A stretch of 36,228 nt of DNA. Origin: Acidimicrobiia bacterium (GTDB lineage: Bacteria > Acidobacteriota > Vicinamibacteria > Vicinamibacterales > UBA2999). The position numbers were made by a program, and so were the translations under genes. Of this stretch, positions 8,703 through 16,563 are shown in pieces; positions within the stretch are counted from its first letter, which is position 1; each line of letters opens with the position of its first letter. The stretch spans positions 1 through 36,228 of the forward strand of contig VFYY01000020.1 of NCBI GenBank assembly GCA_016871375.1, given 5' to 3'. Below the pieces are notes generated by a model. That model saw only the letters and a list, made by a program, of their open reading frames with translations, ran no database searches and was not told the DNA's origin.

Positions 8703-10066
8703 TGCGCGCGGATCGTTCCCGGCTGCCCCGCATCGGACCCGACCCGGCCTTTGCCTTCCCGGAGATCGTCAGGCACACGCTCGGGAACGGTCTGCAGGTG
8801 CGCACCGTCGAACATACGACGGTCCCGGTGGTCACCTTCGTCCTGCTCGTCGACGGCGGCGCGGCCGGCGATCCGCGAGGCCGGGAAGGGCTGGCGGCCA
8901 TCACCGCGGACATGGTGGACGAGGGCACCGGCGGGCTGACGGCCATCGACGTGTCGGACGCGCTGGCGCGGCTCGGGGCCGTGTATGACGCGGACGTCGG
9001 CGCCGATGCCACCACCTTCATGCTGATGACGCTCTCTCGGTTCGCGGCTCGCGGTGCCACGCTGCTCGCGGACCTGGTGACGCGTCCGGCGCTCACCGAG
9101 CCGGACTTCAGCCGCGTGCGCCAGTTGCGGCTGGATCGCCTGAAGCAGATGAAGGATCTGGCGCCGGCGGTGGCCGAGCGCACGTTCCTGCGGTTGATGT
9201 ACGGCGACCACCCGTACGGACACCTCGCCATCGGCACGGCGGACGCGGTGGGCGCAACGTCGCGCGACGAGGTGGAGGCCTTTCATCGGCGCACGTTCCG
9301 CCCGCGCGCTGCGACCCTCGTCGTGGCGGGAGCGCACACGCATGCCGAGCTCCTCGACATCGCGGATCGTGCGTTCGGCGCCTGGCCGGACGAGGGCGGT
9401 GAGACGCCGTTGCCGCACGCCCCGATCGGCAACGGCGCACGGCCGGGCGCGCGGATCGTGATCGTGCCGCGCGAAGGCGCCGCGCAGTCGGAGATGCGCA
9501 TCGGCCACCTCGCCGTGGCGCGCAATACGCCGTCCTACCACGCGCTGCTCGTGATGAACGCGGTGCTGGGCGGCCAGTTCGTCAGCCGCGTCAACATGAA
9601 GCTGCGCGAGGAGAAGGGGTACACCTACGGGGCGCGCACCGGTTTCGACTGGCGGCGCGGCATCGCGCCGTTCTACCTCCAGGCCAGCGTGCACACCGCG
9701 GCGACGGCCGACGCGGTGCGTGATTCGCTGGCCGAGCTGGACGCCATCCGGGGATCGCGGCCGGCGTCGTCCGAGGAGCTCGAGCTGGCGAAGGCGTCGC
9801 TCACGCGCGGCTACCCGCGCAACTTCGAGACCGCGCAGCAGGTGGCGCGCTCGGTCGCGCAGCTCGCGCTGTACGGGCTGCCCGACACCTACTTCGAGGA
9901 GTTCGTGCCGACGGTGCACGCCGTCACCGTGGACGAGGTGAGCCGCGTGGCGCAGCAGTACATCGACCCGGCGCGCGCGACGACGCTCGTCGTCGGCGAC
10001 CACGCCGCCGTCAGCGACCCGCTCGGGGCGCTCGGGTTGGGATTGCCGCAGGTCGTGCCGCCGTGA
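8702..10066 (+). CDS. M16 family peptidase-like protein, non-catalytic partner
   Basis: The fold is M16 (454 aa; HTLGNGLQVRTVEHTTVPVV near the start, REEKGYTYGARTGFDWRRG late), but where HxxEH should be it has GREGLAAITADMVDEGT, so the zinc site is lost. Such partners pair with a catalytic M16 chain. TGATG coupling with the upstream gene (one-base overlap) suggests equal production. The frame ends in a GTGA overlap with the following small membrane-protein gene, so three genes appear to be translated in sequence. The substrate is unknown. Confidence 0.88.
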   Translation: MRADRSRLPRIGPDPAFAFPEIVRHTLGNGLQVRTVEHTTVPVVTFVLLVDGGAAGDPRGREGLAAITADMVDEGTGGLTAIDVSDALARLGAVYDADVGADATTFMLMTLSRFAARGATLLADLVTRPALTEPDFSRVRQLRLDRLKQMKDLAPAVAERTFLRLMYGDHPYGHLAIGTADAVGATSRDEVEAFHRRTFRPRAATLVVAGAHTHAELLDIADRAFGAWPDEGGETPLPHAPIGNGARPGARIVIVPREGAAQSEMRIGHLAVARNTPSYHALLVMNAVLGGQFVSRVNMKLREEKGYTYGARTGFDWRRGIAPFYLQASVHTAATADAVRDSLAELDAIRGSRPASSEELELAKASLTRGYPRNFETAQQVARSVAQLALYGLPDTYFEEFVPTVHAVTVDEVSRVAQQYIDPARATTLVVGDHAAVSDPLGALGLGLPQVVPP

Positions 10067-10293
10067 ACGTCGACGTCGACTCCGACGCCGAGGCTCGCGG
10101 CGACCGCGTCGTCAGCGTCGCGGTGCTGATCGGGCTGGTGGCGGCCGTGATCGCCGGCGCCACGATCTGGCTGGTGCTCACCGACCCGGTGACGGTGGCC
10201 GAAAGCATCGAGGACGGCGAGATCTCGCCGCTCGTTCAGCAGCTCGCGCAGGTGATCGTCAACGCGCTCGCCGCGCTGCTGGACTATCTGTAG
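10063..10293 (+). CDS. Small single-pass membrane protein, unrecognised
   Basis: 76 aa from GTG 10063, overlapping the M16 stop (GTGA). An acidic N-terminus (DVDSDAEARGD) is followed by one hydrophobic helix (about residues 19-41, VAVLIGLVAAVIAGATIWLV), an acidic linker and an amphipathic C-terminus (LVQQLAQVIVNALAALLDYL). I do not recognise the family. The overlap and codon use like its neighbours argue that it is real and made together with the peptidase pair. It could anchor or regulate them at the membrane, which is inference only. Confidence 0.65.
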   Translation: MNVDVDSDAEARGDRVVSVAVLIGLVAAVIAGATIWLVLTDPVTVAESIEDGEISPLVQQLAQVIVNALAALLDYL

Positions 10294-10318
10294 TGCCTGG
10301 GGTGCCCAAAGGGCCTGC

Positions 10319-11317
10319 TTACAGATTCGCGCGCAGAAAGCGCGTCAGCACGTACCCGTCGAGGTACTTGAACGGCGCCGAGCCCGTGCTGTAGTGGCCG
10401 CACGGCAGCACGGCGACTTCATGCGGCAGCCCGCGGCGCCTGAATTCGTCCACCAGCATCCGTGACAACTCGACAGGGAAGCTGAGGTCGTAGCGCGCGT
10501 AGACGAGCAGCGTCCGCGTGCCGCGGATCCGATCCAGATACGAGAACGGGCTGATCGGACGCCACAGATCGCGCAGGCGATCGAGGTCGATGTGGCCGTC
10601 CAGCCCCGCCCGCACGTGCGTCGTCGAGAGTCCCCGCCAGACCACGTCCGCGAAGTAGGGGGAGACGTGGTTGAGCGCCTGCGCGCGGATGAGCGGCTCG
10701 TGCGCCGCGGTCAGCATCGCCAGGCATGACCCGAGGCTCGTGCCGAGGATGCCGATGCGCGTGTAACCCTGAAGCGCCAGCCACGCCACCGCGCGCCGCG
10801 TGTCGAGCACCGCCTGCCGGCACACCTGCACCGTCCGCGCGACGTTGGAGCTGACGATGTAGTCGGCGCGGTGGAGCTCGGGCGGCATCCGGTCGTCGTG
10901 ATAGGGAAGGCTGAGGCGCAGCGCCGAGACTCCCGCGCGCGCGAGCAGGCGTGACAGCCCGACGTGTCCCTCACGGTCCGAGTTCCACTGCGGCAGCACG
11001 ACGACCGCGCGGTCGCCGCTGCCAGGAAACCAGCGCGCCACGACGGTGTTGTTGGAGGCGTGCGGCGTGACGAGCGGGCTCGGAAACCGCAGCGTGCCGT
11101 CCTTGAACTCGTAGTCGCGCGTGGGCGCCACGTCGAAGAACGCGGACGTGTCGCGCATGACGTCGTCCACCCAGCCCTGCAGCTGATCGGCGGGCGGCAG
11201 GTGACCGTGGCCGTTCGGCGTCAGCCAGTCGAGGCCCCACTCGAACGGGCGCACCACGCGGTCCGTGGTGACGGAGGCAAGCCGCCGCTCCCAGGTGTGA
11301 AAGAACCACTGAATCAT
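10319..11317 (-). CDS. Alpha/beta hydrolase
   Basis: 332 aa from ATG 11315-11317 (MIQWFFHTWERRLAS). The nucleophile elbow is GTSLGS, the likely acid is Asp in YARYDLSFPVELS and the likely His is in LPCGHYSTG, so a complete Ser-Asp-His triad can be proposed. The N-terminal RPFEWGLDWL and WFPGSGDRAVVVLPQWN segments recall the uncharacterised ABHD18-like branch, but I hold that loosely. The start overlaps the amidase stop (ATGA), so the two are co-translated on the minus strand. No signal peptide is seen. The substrate is unknown; an ester or amide product passing from the amidase is possible but not shown. Confidence 0.8.
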   Translation of the reverse strand: MIQWFFHTWERRLASVTTDRVVRPFEWGLDWLTPNGHGHLPPADQLQGWVDDVMRDTSAFFDVAPTRDYEFKDGTLRFPSPLVTPHASNNTVVARWFPGSGDRAVVVLPQWNSDREGHVGLSRLLARAGVSALRLSLPYHDDRMPPELHRADYIVSSNVARTVQVCRQAVLDTRRAVAWLALQGYTRIGILGTSLGSCLAMLTAAHEPLIRAQALNHVSPYFADVVWRGLSTTHVRAGLDGHIDLDRLRDLWRPISPFSYLDRIRGTRTLLVYARYDLSFPVELSRMLVDEFRRRGLPHEVAVLPCGHYSTGSAPFKYLDGYVLTRFLRANL

Positions 11318-12672
11318 GCGCTGGTCCGGATCGTGAAGGCCGGCTCGAGCGCGCGCGCGACCGCGAGCAGCGCGGGCGTCGCATCGCGATGCCCTACCAG
11401 CTGCGCGCCGATCGGCAGCCCCTGCACCGTGGCGCCGCACGGGATCTGGATCGCCGGGTGGCCGGTCACGTTGAAGAGCTGCGTCAGCCGCAGCGTGACA
11501 TTGCGCACCGGTTCATCCGACGCGCCGACTCCTACCGTGGCCGCGCCGATTGTCGTGGCCGGCACGGGCACGGCCGGCAGGAGCAGTCCGTCGCGTCCCT
11601 TGAGCGCGTCGGTCACTTCCTGGATGAGCACGCCGCGCCCTTTGAGCGCGCGCATGTAGTCTTCGGCCAGGATGTAGCGCCCCATCTCCAGCCGCAGCCG
11701 GACGTTCGGCGTGTACTGGTCGCCGCGGCTCTCCAGCGTCGTTGCGTGGTACGCGGCGGCCTCGGCGAGCACGATGTGCGTGTAGACCGGCGCCAGGTCG
11801 GTCGCGTGCGCGATATCGGCGTCGTGCAGCTCCACGCCTGCATCGCGAAGACGTCCGCACAGCGCCTCGAACGCCGCTGCCACCTGCGGATCGAGGAGCG
11901 CGGTGAAGTAGCCGCGCAGCACACCGAGACGCACGCGCCGGGGCTCCGGACGTGCCGCCGGCGTTCCCGGCGCAATCCCGCGCAGCACGTCGTACAGGAT
12001 TCCGGCGTCCTCGACGGAGCGGCACAACGGGCCGACGTGGTCGAGCGTCGTGCTGAGCGGCACGACGCCGTCGGTCGGAATCTCGCCCAGCGCCGGCTTG
12101 AGCCCCACCAGCCCGCACATCGCGGAGGGAATCCTGATCGACCCGCCGGTGTCGGTGCCGATCGAGGCATACGCCATGTTCGCCGCGACCGAGACCGCCG
12201 AGCCGCCCGACGATCCGCCAGGCGATCGATTTGGGTCGAGCGGGTGCCGCGCGGGCCCGAACGCCGAGTCCTCGTTGGTCGTGCCGAGCGCGAACTCGTG
12301 CAGGTTGGTCTTGCCGACGATCACCGCGCCCGCCTTGCGCAGGCGCCGCACGACGGTGGCGTCATCGGCCGCGACGTGCTGCTCGCGGACACGCGACGCG
12401 GCGGTCGTCGGCGTGCCGCGCACGTCGATCAGATCCTTGAGCGAGATCGGGACGCCGTGCAGCGCGCTGCGTCGGCGCCCCGCTGCCAGCTCGCGGTCGG
12501 CGTCTCGCGCCTGCGCCAGCGCCTCGCTGGCGAGCACGGTGATGAACGCGTTCAGTGCCGGGTTGAGCTCGGCGATGCGGTCGAGGCAGGCCTGGGTGAC
12601 CGTCTCCGACGTCGTGTCGCGGGCGGTCAGGGCGGCGGCGAGGGCCGCAACGGACCGCGTGTCAGCGGCCAT
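11314..12672 (-). CDS. Amidase-signature family amidase
   Basis: 452 aa, the usual size. The Ser-cisSer-Lys triad of the family is visible: Lys in GVPISLKDLIDV, the cis-Ser in PGGSSGGSAVSVA and the nucleophile Ser in GTDTGGSIRIPS. These enzymes hydrolyse amides (GatA transfers ammonia for Gln-tRNA). No GatB gene is nearby and the GatC-type partner is absent, so a free amidase is more likely than GatA. Start ATG 12670-12672 lies inside the end of a 58-residue gene (11-base overlap), and its stop overlaps the hydrolase start. All three genes form one minus-strand unit. Confidence 0.9.
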   Translation of the reverse strand: MAADTRSVAALAAALTARDTTSETVTQACLDRIAELNPALNAFITVLASEALAQARDADRELAAGRRRSALHGVPISLKDLIDVRGTPTTAASRVREQHVAADDATVVRRLRKAGAVIVGKTNLHEFALGTTNEDSAFGPARHPLDPNRSPGGSSGGSAVSVAANMAYASIGTDTGGSIRIPSAMCGLVGLKPALGEIPTDGVVPLSTTLDHVGPLCRSVEDAGILYDVLRGIAPGTPAARPEPRRVRLGVLRGYFTALLDPQVAAAFEALCGRLRDAGVELHDADIAHATDLAPVYTHIVLAEAAAYHATTLESRGDQYTPNVRLRLEMGRYILAEDYMRALKGRGVLIQEVTDALKGRDGLLLPAVPVPATTIGAATVGVGASDEPVRNVTLRLTQLFNVTGHPAIQIPCGATVQGLPIGAQLVGHRDATPALLAVARALEPAFTIRTSA

Positions 12673-12838
12673 CCGCCGGCCGCCGCGCGCCGGACTCGCC
12701 GGTCGCGTCGTCGTTCCAGTCCGCGGTCCGCAGCGCGGAGGTGGCGAGCGCGAGCGCTTCGAGCAGCGGTTTCAGGTCGGGCAGCGCCCGCCGCTCGGCG
12801 TCCTGCACCGCGTTCTCCAGCCACATCTTGATGGTCAC
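12662..12838 (-). CDS. Small helical protein overlapping the amidase gene
   Basis: 58 aa from GTG 12836-12838 (54 from ATG 12824-12826). It begins VTIKMWLENAVQDAERR and continues with a Leu/Ala-rich amphipathic stretch (LPDLKPLLEALALATSALR), then an acidic, Arg-rich tail. The stop TGA lies 11 bases inside the amidase gene, typical of translational coupling. Codon use is like that of its neighbours. I do not recognise a family. Tiny GatC/AtzG-like partners of amidases exist, so a partner role is possible, but no sequence motif proves it. Confidence 0.5.
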   Translation of the reverse strand: MTIKMWLENAVQDAERRALPDLKPLLEALALATSALRTADWNDDATGESGARRPADGR

Positions 12839-12845
12839 AAGTCAG

Positions 12846-12942
12846 GTCGTAGGTGGTAGCCAGTAGGTGGTAGGTCGTAGGTCGTAGGAAGAACCCTGGA
12901 GGCGTTGTCTTTCCTACCACCTACCACCTACCACCTGTATTG
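12846..12942. repeat. GTAGGTGGTAG-type tandem and inverted repeat
   Basis: A run of GTAGGTGGTAG/GGTCGTAGGTCGTAGG units (12846-12888) faces the complementary run CTACCACCTACCACCTACCACCT (12919-12941, given here as three CTACCACCTAC-type units). About 30 bases, including CCCTGGAGGCG, lie between. The transcript could fold into a long imperfect stem. It occupies the divergent gap between the minus-strand amidase unit and pyruvate kinase, so promoters for both sides must lie in or next to it. Confidence 0.6.
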
Positions 12943-12955
12943 TAAGCTGCGGCTC

Positions 12956-14371
12956 GTGCGCGCCACGAACATCGTCGCCACCATCGGGCCCGCCACGAGC
13001 GGCGACGCGGCCATCCGCGACCTGATTGACGCCGGCGTGGACATCTTCCGCCTCAATTTCTCGCACGGCACGCACGACGCCCACGCGTCGGTCATCGCGC
13101 GCATCCGCGCCGCCTCCGAGACGCGCCACCGCGCGGTCGCGGTGCTGCAGGACCTCAGCGGTCCGAAGATCCGTACCGGGACGCTGCGCAACGGGACGCC
13201 CATTACGCTTGCCGCCGGGGACGCGCTGCGCATCAGCGTCGGCCACGCCGCCGGCGAGGCAGGTCACGTCACCACGACGTACGCCGACCTCCCGCGTGCC
13301 GTGCGGCGCGGCGACAGCCTGCTCCTGGACGACGGTCGCATTCAGCTCGAGGTGCAGGAGACGGGCGCCGGCTATGTGCAGACGCGGGTCGTCGACGGCG
13401 GCACGCTGGGCGAGCACAAGGGCATCAGCGCGCCCGGCGTGACGCTGCCGGCCGGCGCGCTCACGCCGAAGGATCGCGAGGACCTGATCTTCGGCGTGCA
13501 GCAGGGCGTGGACTTCGTCGCGCTCAGCTTCGTGCAGTCCGCCGACGACCTCCGCCTCACGCGCGACGCGCTCCGCGCGGCCGGCGCGGCGGACACGCCG
13601 GTGGTGGCCAAGCTCGAGCGTCCCGAGGCCATCGCGCAGCTCGACTCGATCCTCGCCGAGGCGGACGCCGTGATGGTGGCGCGTGGCGACCTTGGCCTCG
13701 AGATGCCGCTGGAGCAGGTGCCACGCGTGCAGAAGCACGTGACGCGCCGCGCGCGGGCGCTGGGCGTCCCGATCATCGTCGCCACGCAGGTGCTCGAGTC
13801 GATGGTCGCCGAGCCGCGGCCGACGCGCGCCGAAGTCAGCGACGCGGCCAACGCGGTGGACGACGGCGTGGACGCGATCATGCTGGCGGGGGAGACTGCC
13901 GTGGGACGGCATCCGGTGCGCGCGGTGCAGATGCTCGATCGCATCATCCGCGAGGCCGAGCTGATTCCTCCGGTGGGGGCGCTGCCGCTCGAAGGCGGCC
14001 GCTTGCTGCGCGGGCACGGCCGCGCGTTGTGCGAGGCCGCCGTCACGCTGGCCGATCGCGGCGACGCCTCCGCCATCGTCGCCGTCACGCGCGGCGGCAA
14101 GACGGCGCGTCTTCTCTCCGCGCTGCGGCCGCGCGCGCCGATCTACGCGGCGACCGACGACCTGCAGTGTGCGCGACGGCTTGCGCTGGCGTGGGGCGTG
14201 ATCCCGGTGATCGCCGATCTCGGCGGCGACGTCAGCGCGGCGGCGGGCCGGATCGGCGAGCAGCTCGTCGCGCACGGCGCCATCCCGGCGGCGTCCGTCA
14301 TCGTGCTCGTCAGCATCACGCCGGATCTCACGCCGGGCCCGTCGAATTTCCTGAAGCTCCAGCGCGTCTAG
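12956..14371 (+). CDS. pyk: Pyruvate kinase
   Basis: Converts phosphoenolpyruvate and ADP to pyruvate and ATP, the last step of glycolysis, in the cytoplasm. 471 aa from GTG 12956 (RATNIVATIGPATS). Family motifs are complete: RLNFSHGTH, DLSGPKIRTG, the catalytic-lysine region VVAKLERPEAI, the signature MVARGDLGLEMP and VATQVLESM. The C-terminal domain (IVAVTRGGKTARLLSALRP) is shorter than in enzymes with an extra phosphohistidine-like domain. The frame is open back to 12905, but the extra 17 residues would be encoded by the intergenic repeat and are not family-like. A REPIN-like hairpin lies directly after the stop. Confidence 0.95.
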   Translation: MRATNIVATIGPATSGDAAIRDLIDAGVDIFRLNFSHGTHDAHASVIARIRAASETRHRAVAVLQDLSGPKIRTGTLRNGTPITLAAGDALRISVGHAAGEAGHVTTTYADLPRAVRRGDSLLLDDGRIQLEVQETGAGYVQTRVVDGGTLGEHKGISAPGVTLPAGALTPKDREDLIFGVQQGVDFVALSFVQSADDLRLTRDALRAAGAADTPVVAKLERPEAIAQLDSILAEADAVMVARGDLGLEMPLEQVPRVQKHVTRRARALGVPIIVATQVLESMVAEPRPTRAEVSDAANAVDDGVDAIMLAGETAVGRHPVRAVQMLDRIIREAELIPPVGALPLEGGRLLRGHGRALCEAAVTLADRGDASAIVAVTRGGKTARLLSALRPRAPIYAATDDLQCARRLALAWGVIPVIADLGGDVSAAAGRIGEQLVAHGAIPAASVIVLVSITPDLTPGPSNFLKLQRV

Positions 14372-14483
14372 AGCGGTTTCTGAAACGTCGTAGTGTCCGG
14401 CTTTAGCCGGACCGAGTTGATCGGCACCGCCGTGTGTGGTCCGGCTAAAGCCGGACACTACGAAGAAGTCGAAACCGCGCTAG
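14368..14483. repeat. REPIN-like double-hairpin element
   Basis: Two perfect 25-base inverted arms (14389-14413 and 14438-14462) surround a 24-base centre. Each arm holds its own small palindrome, GTCCGGCTTTAGCCGGAC on the left and its complement on the right. Outer arms CTAGAGCGGTTTC (14368-14380) and its complement (14471-14483) match at 12 of 13 positions. Two REP-type hairpins in inverted orientation are the form of a REPIN, mobilised elsewhere by RAYT transposases. No RAYT gene is in the window. The element overlaps the last bases of pyruvate kinase and could also end its transcript. Confidence 0.7.
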
Positions 14484-14502
14484 GCGGGCCTTTACGGGGC
14501 GC

Positions 14503-14970
14503 CTATTTCGCCCAGCGATCTTCGAGGTGGGTCTTGAGCGCCTCGAGCGCCAGCATCCATCCCGTCGAGATGATGTCGTAATAGCGGAGCCAGCGCGGGC
14601 TGTTCGGATCGCAGCCCGACTGCCGGACGTGGAGCAGGGTGCCGTCGCCCTGCAGGCTGCAGGTCGCCTCCAGCGCCATCGGCCCGAGCGGATCGCCGTC
14701 GGGCGGCAGCCAGTACGCGTCGGCGAGGAAGAACTCCTCACCGGGCGTGAACTCCATCACCGTGGCGTGAAACGCGCCGCCGAGGCGGCCGAGGTGCTCG
14801 TCGCGCCATTCGGTGGGCGGCCACTCGACCGCGTAACTGCCGAGCGGGCGAGGGATGCACACCGAGCGCGACACCTGCCACCAGACGGCAAGCGACTCGG
14901 AGTCGAAGAACGCATCGAGCACCGCCGCCGGCGGCGCGTTGATGACGAGGCTGTGGGCGAATTCCCGCAC
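14503..14970 (-). CDS. SRPBCC / AHSA1-type START-fold protein
   Basis: 155 aa. It opens with the usual AHSA1 pattern HSLVINAPPAAVLDAFFDSE followed by LAVWWQVSRSV, then VEWPP, ATVMEFTPGEEFFLADAYW and a C-terminal helix (STGWMLALEALKTHLEDRW). These proteins form a helix-grip cavity for hydrophobic ligands or act as Hsp90 co-chaperone-like domains. The function here is unknown. It starts at GTG 14968-14970, only 20 bases from the divergent LOG-family start, so the two promoters must overlap the opposite coding regions. No ribosome site is obvious. Confidence 0.78.
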   Translation of the reverse strand: MREFAHSLVINAPPAAVLDAFFDSESLAVWWQVSRSVCIPRPLGSYAVEWPPTEWRDEHLGRLGGAFHATVMEFTPGEEFFLADAYWLPPDGDPLGPMALEATCSLQGDGTLLHVRQSGCDPNSPRWLRYYDIISTGWMLALEALKTHLEDRWAK

Positions 14971-14990
14971 GTGGTTGATACAGTTGCAGT

Positions 14991-15833
14991 ATGCAGCCGC
15001 TGGCCTACCTCGACCCTGAATTCCTCCAGAGCGAAGAAGCGCGGCCGATCAGGATACTCGCGGAATACCTCGAGCCGCTGCGCCGCTTCCAGGCGCAGAA
15101 GATTCAGGACACCGTCGTCTTCTTCGGCTCCGCGCGCATTCACAGCCGCGAGGCCGCTGAAGCCGCGCTCGCGCTCCTGTCCGGACGCACCGACGCGGCG
15201 GAGGAGCTCCTGCGGCGCAGCCAGAAGGCCGTGGAGTGGTCGCGGTACTACGAAGAAGCGCGCCAGCTCGCGTTCCTCCTCACGAAGTGGACCGCCACGC
15301 TCGACAGCGTGCACCACCGCTTCGTGGTCACCTCCGGCGGCGGACCCGGGATCATGGAGGCCGCCAACCGCGGCGCGCACGAGGCCGGCGGCAAGTCGGT
15401 CGGCCTCAACATCAAGCTGCCCTTCGAGCAGGGACCGAACCGGTACATCACCGAGGGCCTGCACTTCGAGTTCCACTACTTCTTCATGCGCAAGTTCTGG
15501 TTCGCATACCTGGCCAAGGCGCTCGTCATTTTCCCGGGCGGATTCGGGACGCTCGACGAAATGTTCGAGATCCTCACGCTGATGCAGACCGAGAAGCTCG
15601 CGAAGCAGATTCAGATCATCCTCTACGGCAGCCAATACTGGGACGGCATCATGCGCCTCGAGCCGATGGTGGAGTGGGGCGCCATTGCCGAGCACGACCT
15701 TTCGCTGCTCCAGCGCGCCGACACGCCCGAGAAGGCCTTTGCCCTGCTCGAGGCGCACCTCACGACGCACTACCTCGAGCCGACCACCGCCCAGGAAATG
15801 AAGGCCCCAGGCATCGCCAAGACGCGCGCTTAG
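14991..15833 (+). CDS. LOG family protein (lysine-decarboxylase-like Rossmann fold)
   Basis: 280 aa. It has the LOG motifs GGGPGIMEAANRGA (nucleotide-binding loop) and PGGFGTLDEMFEILTLMQ (PGGxGTxxE, active site), preceded by TVVFFGSARI. Small LOG proteins release cytokinin bases from riboside monophosphates. Longer ones such as this, with an N-terminal extension of about 60 residues, include nucleotide 5'-monophosphate nucleosidases (PpnN/YgdH-like), so nucleotide turnover is the safer guess. ATG 14991 is preceded by GTTGCAGT with no good ribosome site. The stop at 15831-15833 abuts the tandem palindromes upstream of the next gene. Confidence 0.87.
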   Translation: MQPLAYLDPEFLQSEEARPIRILAEYLEPLRRFQAQKIQDTVVFFGSARIHSREAAEAALALLSGRTDAAEELLRRSQKAVEWSRYYEEARQLAFLLTKWTATLDSVHHRFVVTSGGGPGIMEAANRGAHEAGGKSVGLNIKLPFEQGPNRYITEGLHFEFHYFFMRKFWFAYLAKALVIFPGGFGTLDEMFEILTLMQTEKLAKQIQIILYGSQYWDGIMRLEPMVEWGAIAEHDLSLLQRADTPEKAFALLEAHLTTHYLEPTTAQEMKAPGIAKTRA

Positions 15834-15834
15834 T

Positions 15835-15867
15835 GCACATGGTGTGCGTTTATGCACATTCGTGTGC
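15835..15867 (+). promoter_or_regulatory. Tandem GCACA-TGTGC palindromes
   Basis: Two inverted repeats, GCACA-TGG-TGTGC (15835-15847) and GCACA-TTCG-TGTGC (15854-15867), lie about 19-20 bases apart centre to centre, on nearly the same face of the helix. They end 18 bases before the TATACT box, covering the -35 region. This is the arrangement of a dimeric repressor or activator site for the gene that starts at 15919. The regulator is unknown. Confidence 0.5.
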
Positions 15868-15885
15868 AAAACCTGGCTTCCGTCG

Positions 15886-15891
15886 TATACT
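15886..15891 (+). promoter_or_regulatory. -10 box for the MauD-like gene
   Basis: TATACT, with a weak -35 (TGTGCA, 15863-15868) that overlaps the second palindrome. The predicted transcript starts near 15898, about 20 bases before the TTG start. Confidence 0.45.
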
Positions 15892-15918
15892 CGATACCCA
15901 CTTTCCGGAGCCTTTATT

Positions 15919-16548
15919 TTGCCTATAGCTCTCCTCGCAGCCGCGCTTGCCGCGGCCGTTCTCGCTCTTGCCTGCTGGTTCGCGATTCAGCTGGTGCAGC
16001 AGAACGGGCGGATGCTCGCGCGCATCGACGTGCTCGAGCGGATGGTCGCGGCGCTCGTGGAGCAGGCCAACGCCGCCGCGCTCGGCGGCCCGGATCCCTC
16101 GCTCGCCAGGAGCCAGATCAAGCGCGACGGCCTCGAGCGGGGAACCGAGGCGCCCGACTTCCGGCTGCAGCGCCTTGGCGGCGGCGACCTCTCGCTGACC
16201 GAGTTCCGCGGACGGCCGCTGCTGCTCGTCTTCTCCGATCCGGAGTGCGGGCCGTGCGACGCGCTCGCGCCGCAGCTCGAGCGGCGCAGCCGAGCCGCGG
16301 ACGTGCAGGTGTTGATGGTCAGCCGCGGCGCCGAGCGCGCCAACGAGGCGAAACGCCGCGAGCATCGCCTCTCGTTCCCGATCGTCCTCCAGCGGCAGTG
16401 GGAAATCTCGAAGCTGTACGCGATGTTCGCGACGCCCATCGCGTACCTGATCGACGCACGTGGCGTCGTTGCCGCGCCGGTGGCGAAGGGTCCGGATGCC
16501 ATTCTGGGCCTCCTCGCGCACAGCGTACCCCCCCAGGCAACCACCTAG
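15919..16548 (+). CDS. Membrane-anchored thioredoxin-fold protein (MauD/redoxin-like)
   Basis: 209 aa from TTG 15919, chosen because GGAG lies eight bases upstream and the protein then begins with the membrane helix (IALLAAALAAAVLALACWF). A coiled segment (RIDVLERMVAALVEQ) leads to a redoxin domain (GTEAPDFRLQRLGGG, LLLVFSDPECGPCDALAPQL) with the redox pair Cys110-Cys113 in CGPC, then the cis-Pro region ATPIAYLID. This is the layout of MauD, a periplasmic disulfide protein for maturation of methylamine dehydrogenase. No mau structural gene is present, so its client is more likely the eight-cysteine protein encoded 15 bp downstream. Confidence 0.8.
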   Translation: MPIALLAAALAAAVLALACWFAIQLVQQNGRMLARIDVLERMVAALVEQANAAALGGPDPSLARSQIKRDGLERGTEAPDFRLQRLGGGDLSLTEFRGRPLLLVFSDPECGPCDALAPQLERRSRAADVQVLMVSRGAERANEAKRREHRLSFPIVLQRQWEISKLYAMFATPIAYLIDARGVVAAPVAKGPDAILGLLAHSVPPQATT

Positions 16549-16563
16549 CCCGAAGGAATGGCC

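Noticed and set aside
11314-12672. GatA subunit of the tRNA amidotransferase
   Set aside because: No gatB or recognisable gatC is adjacent; the partners here are a hydrolase and an unknown 58-residue protein.
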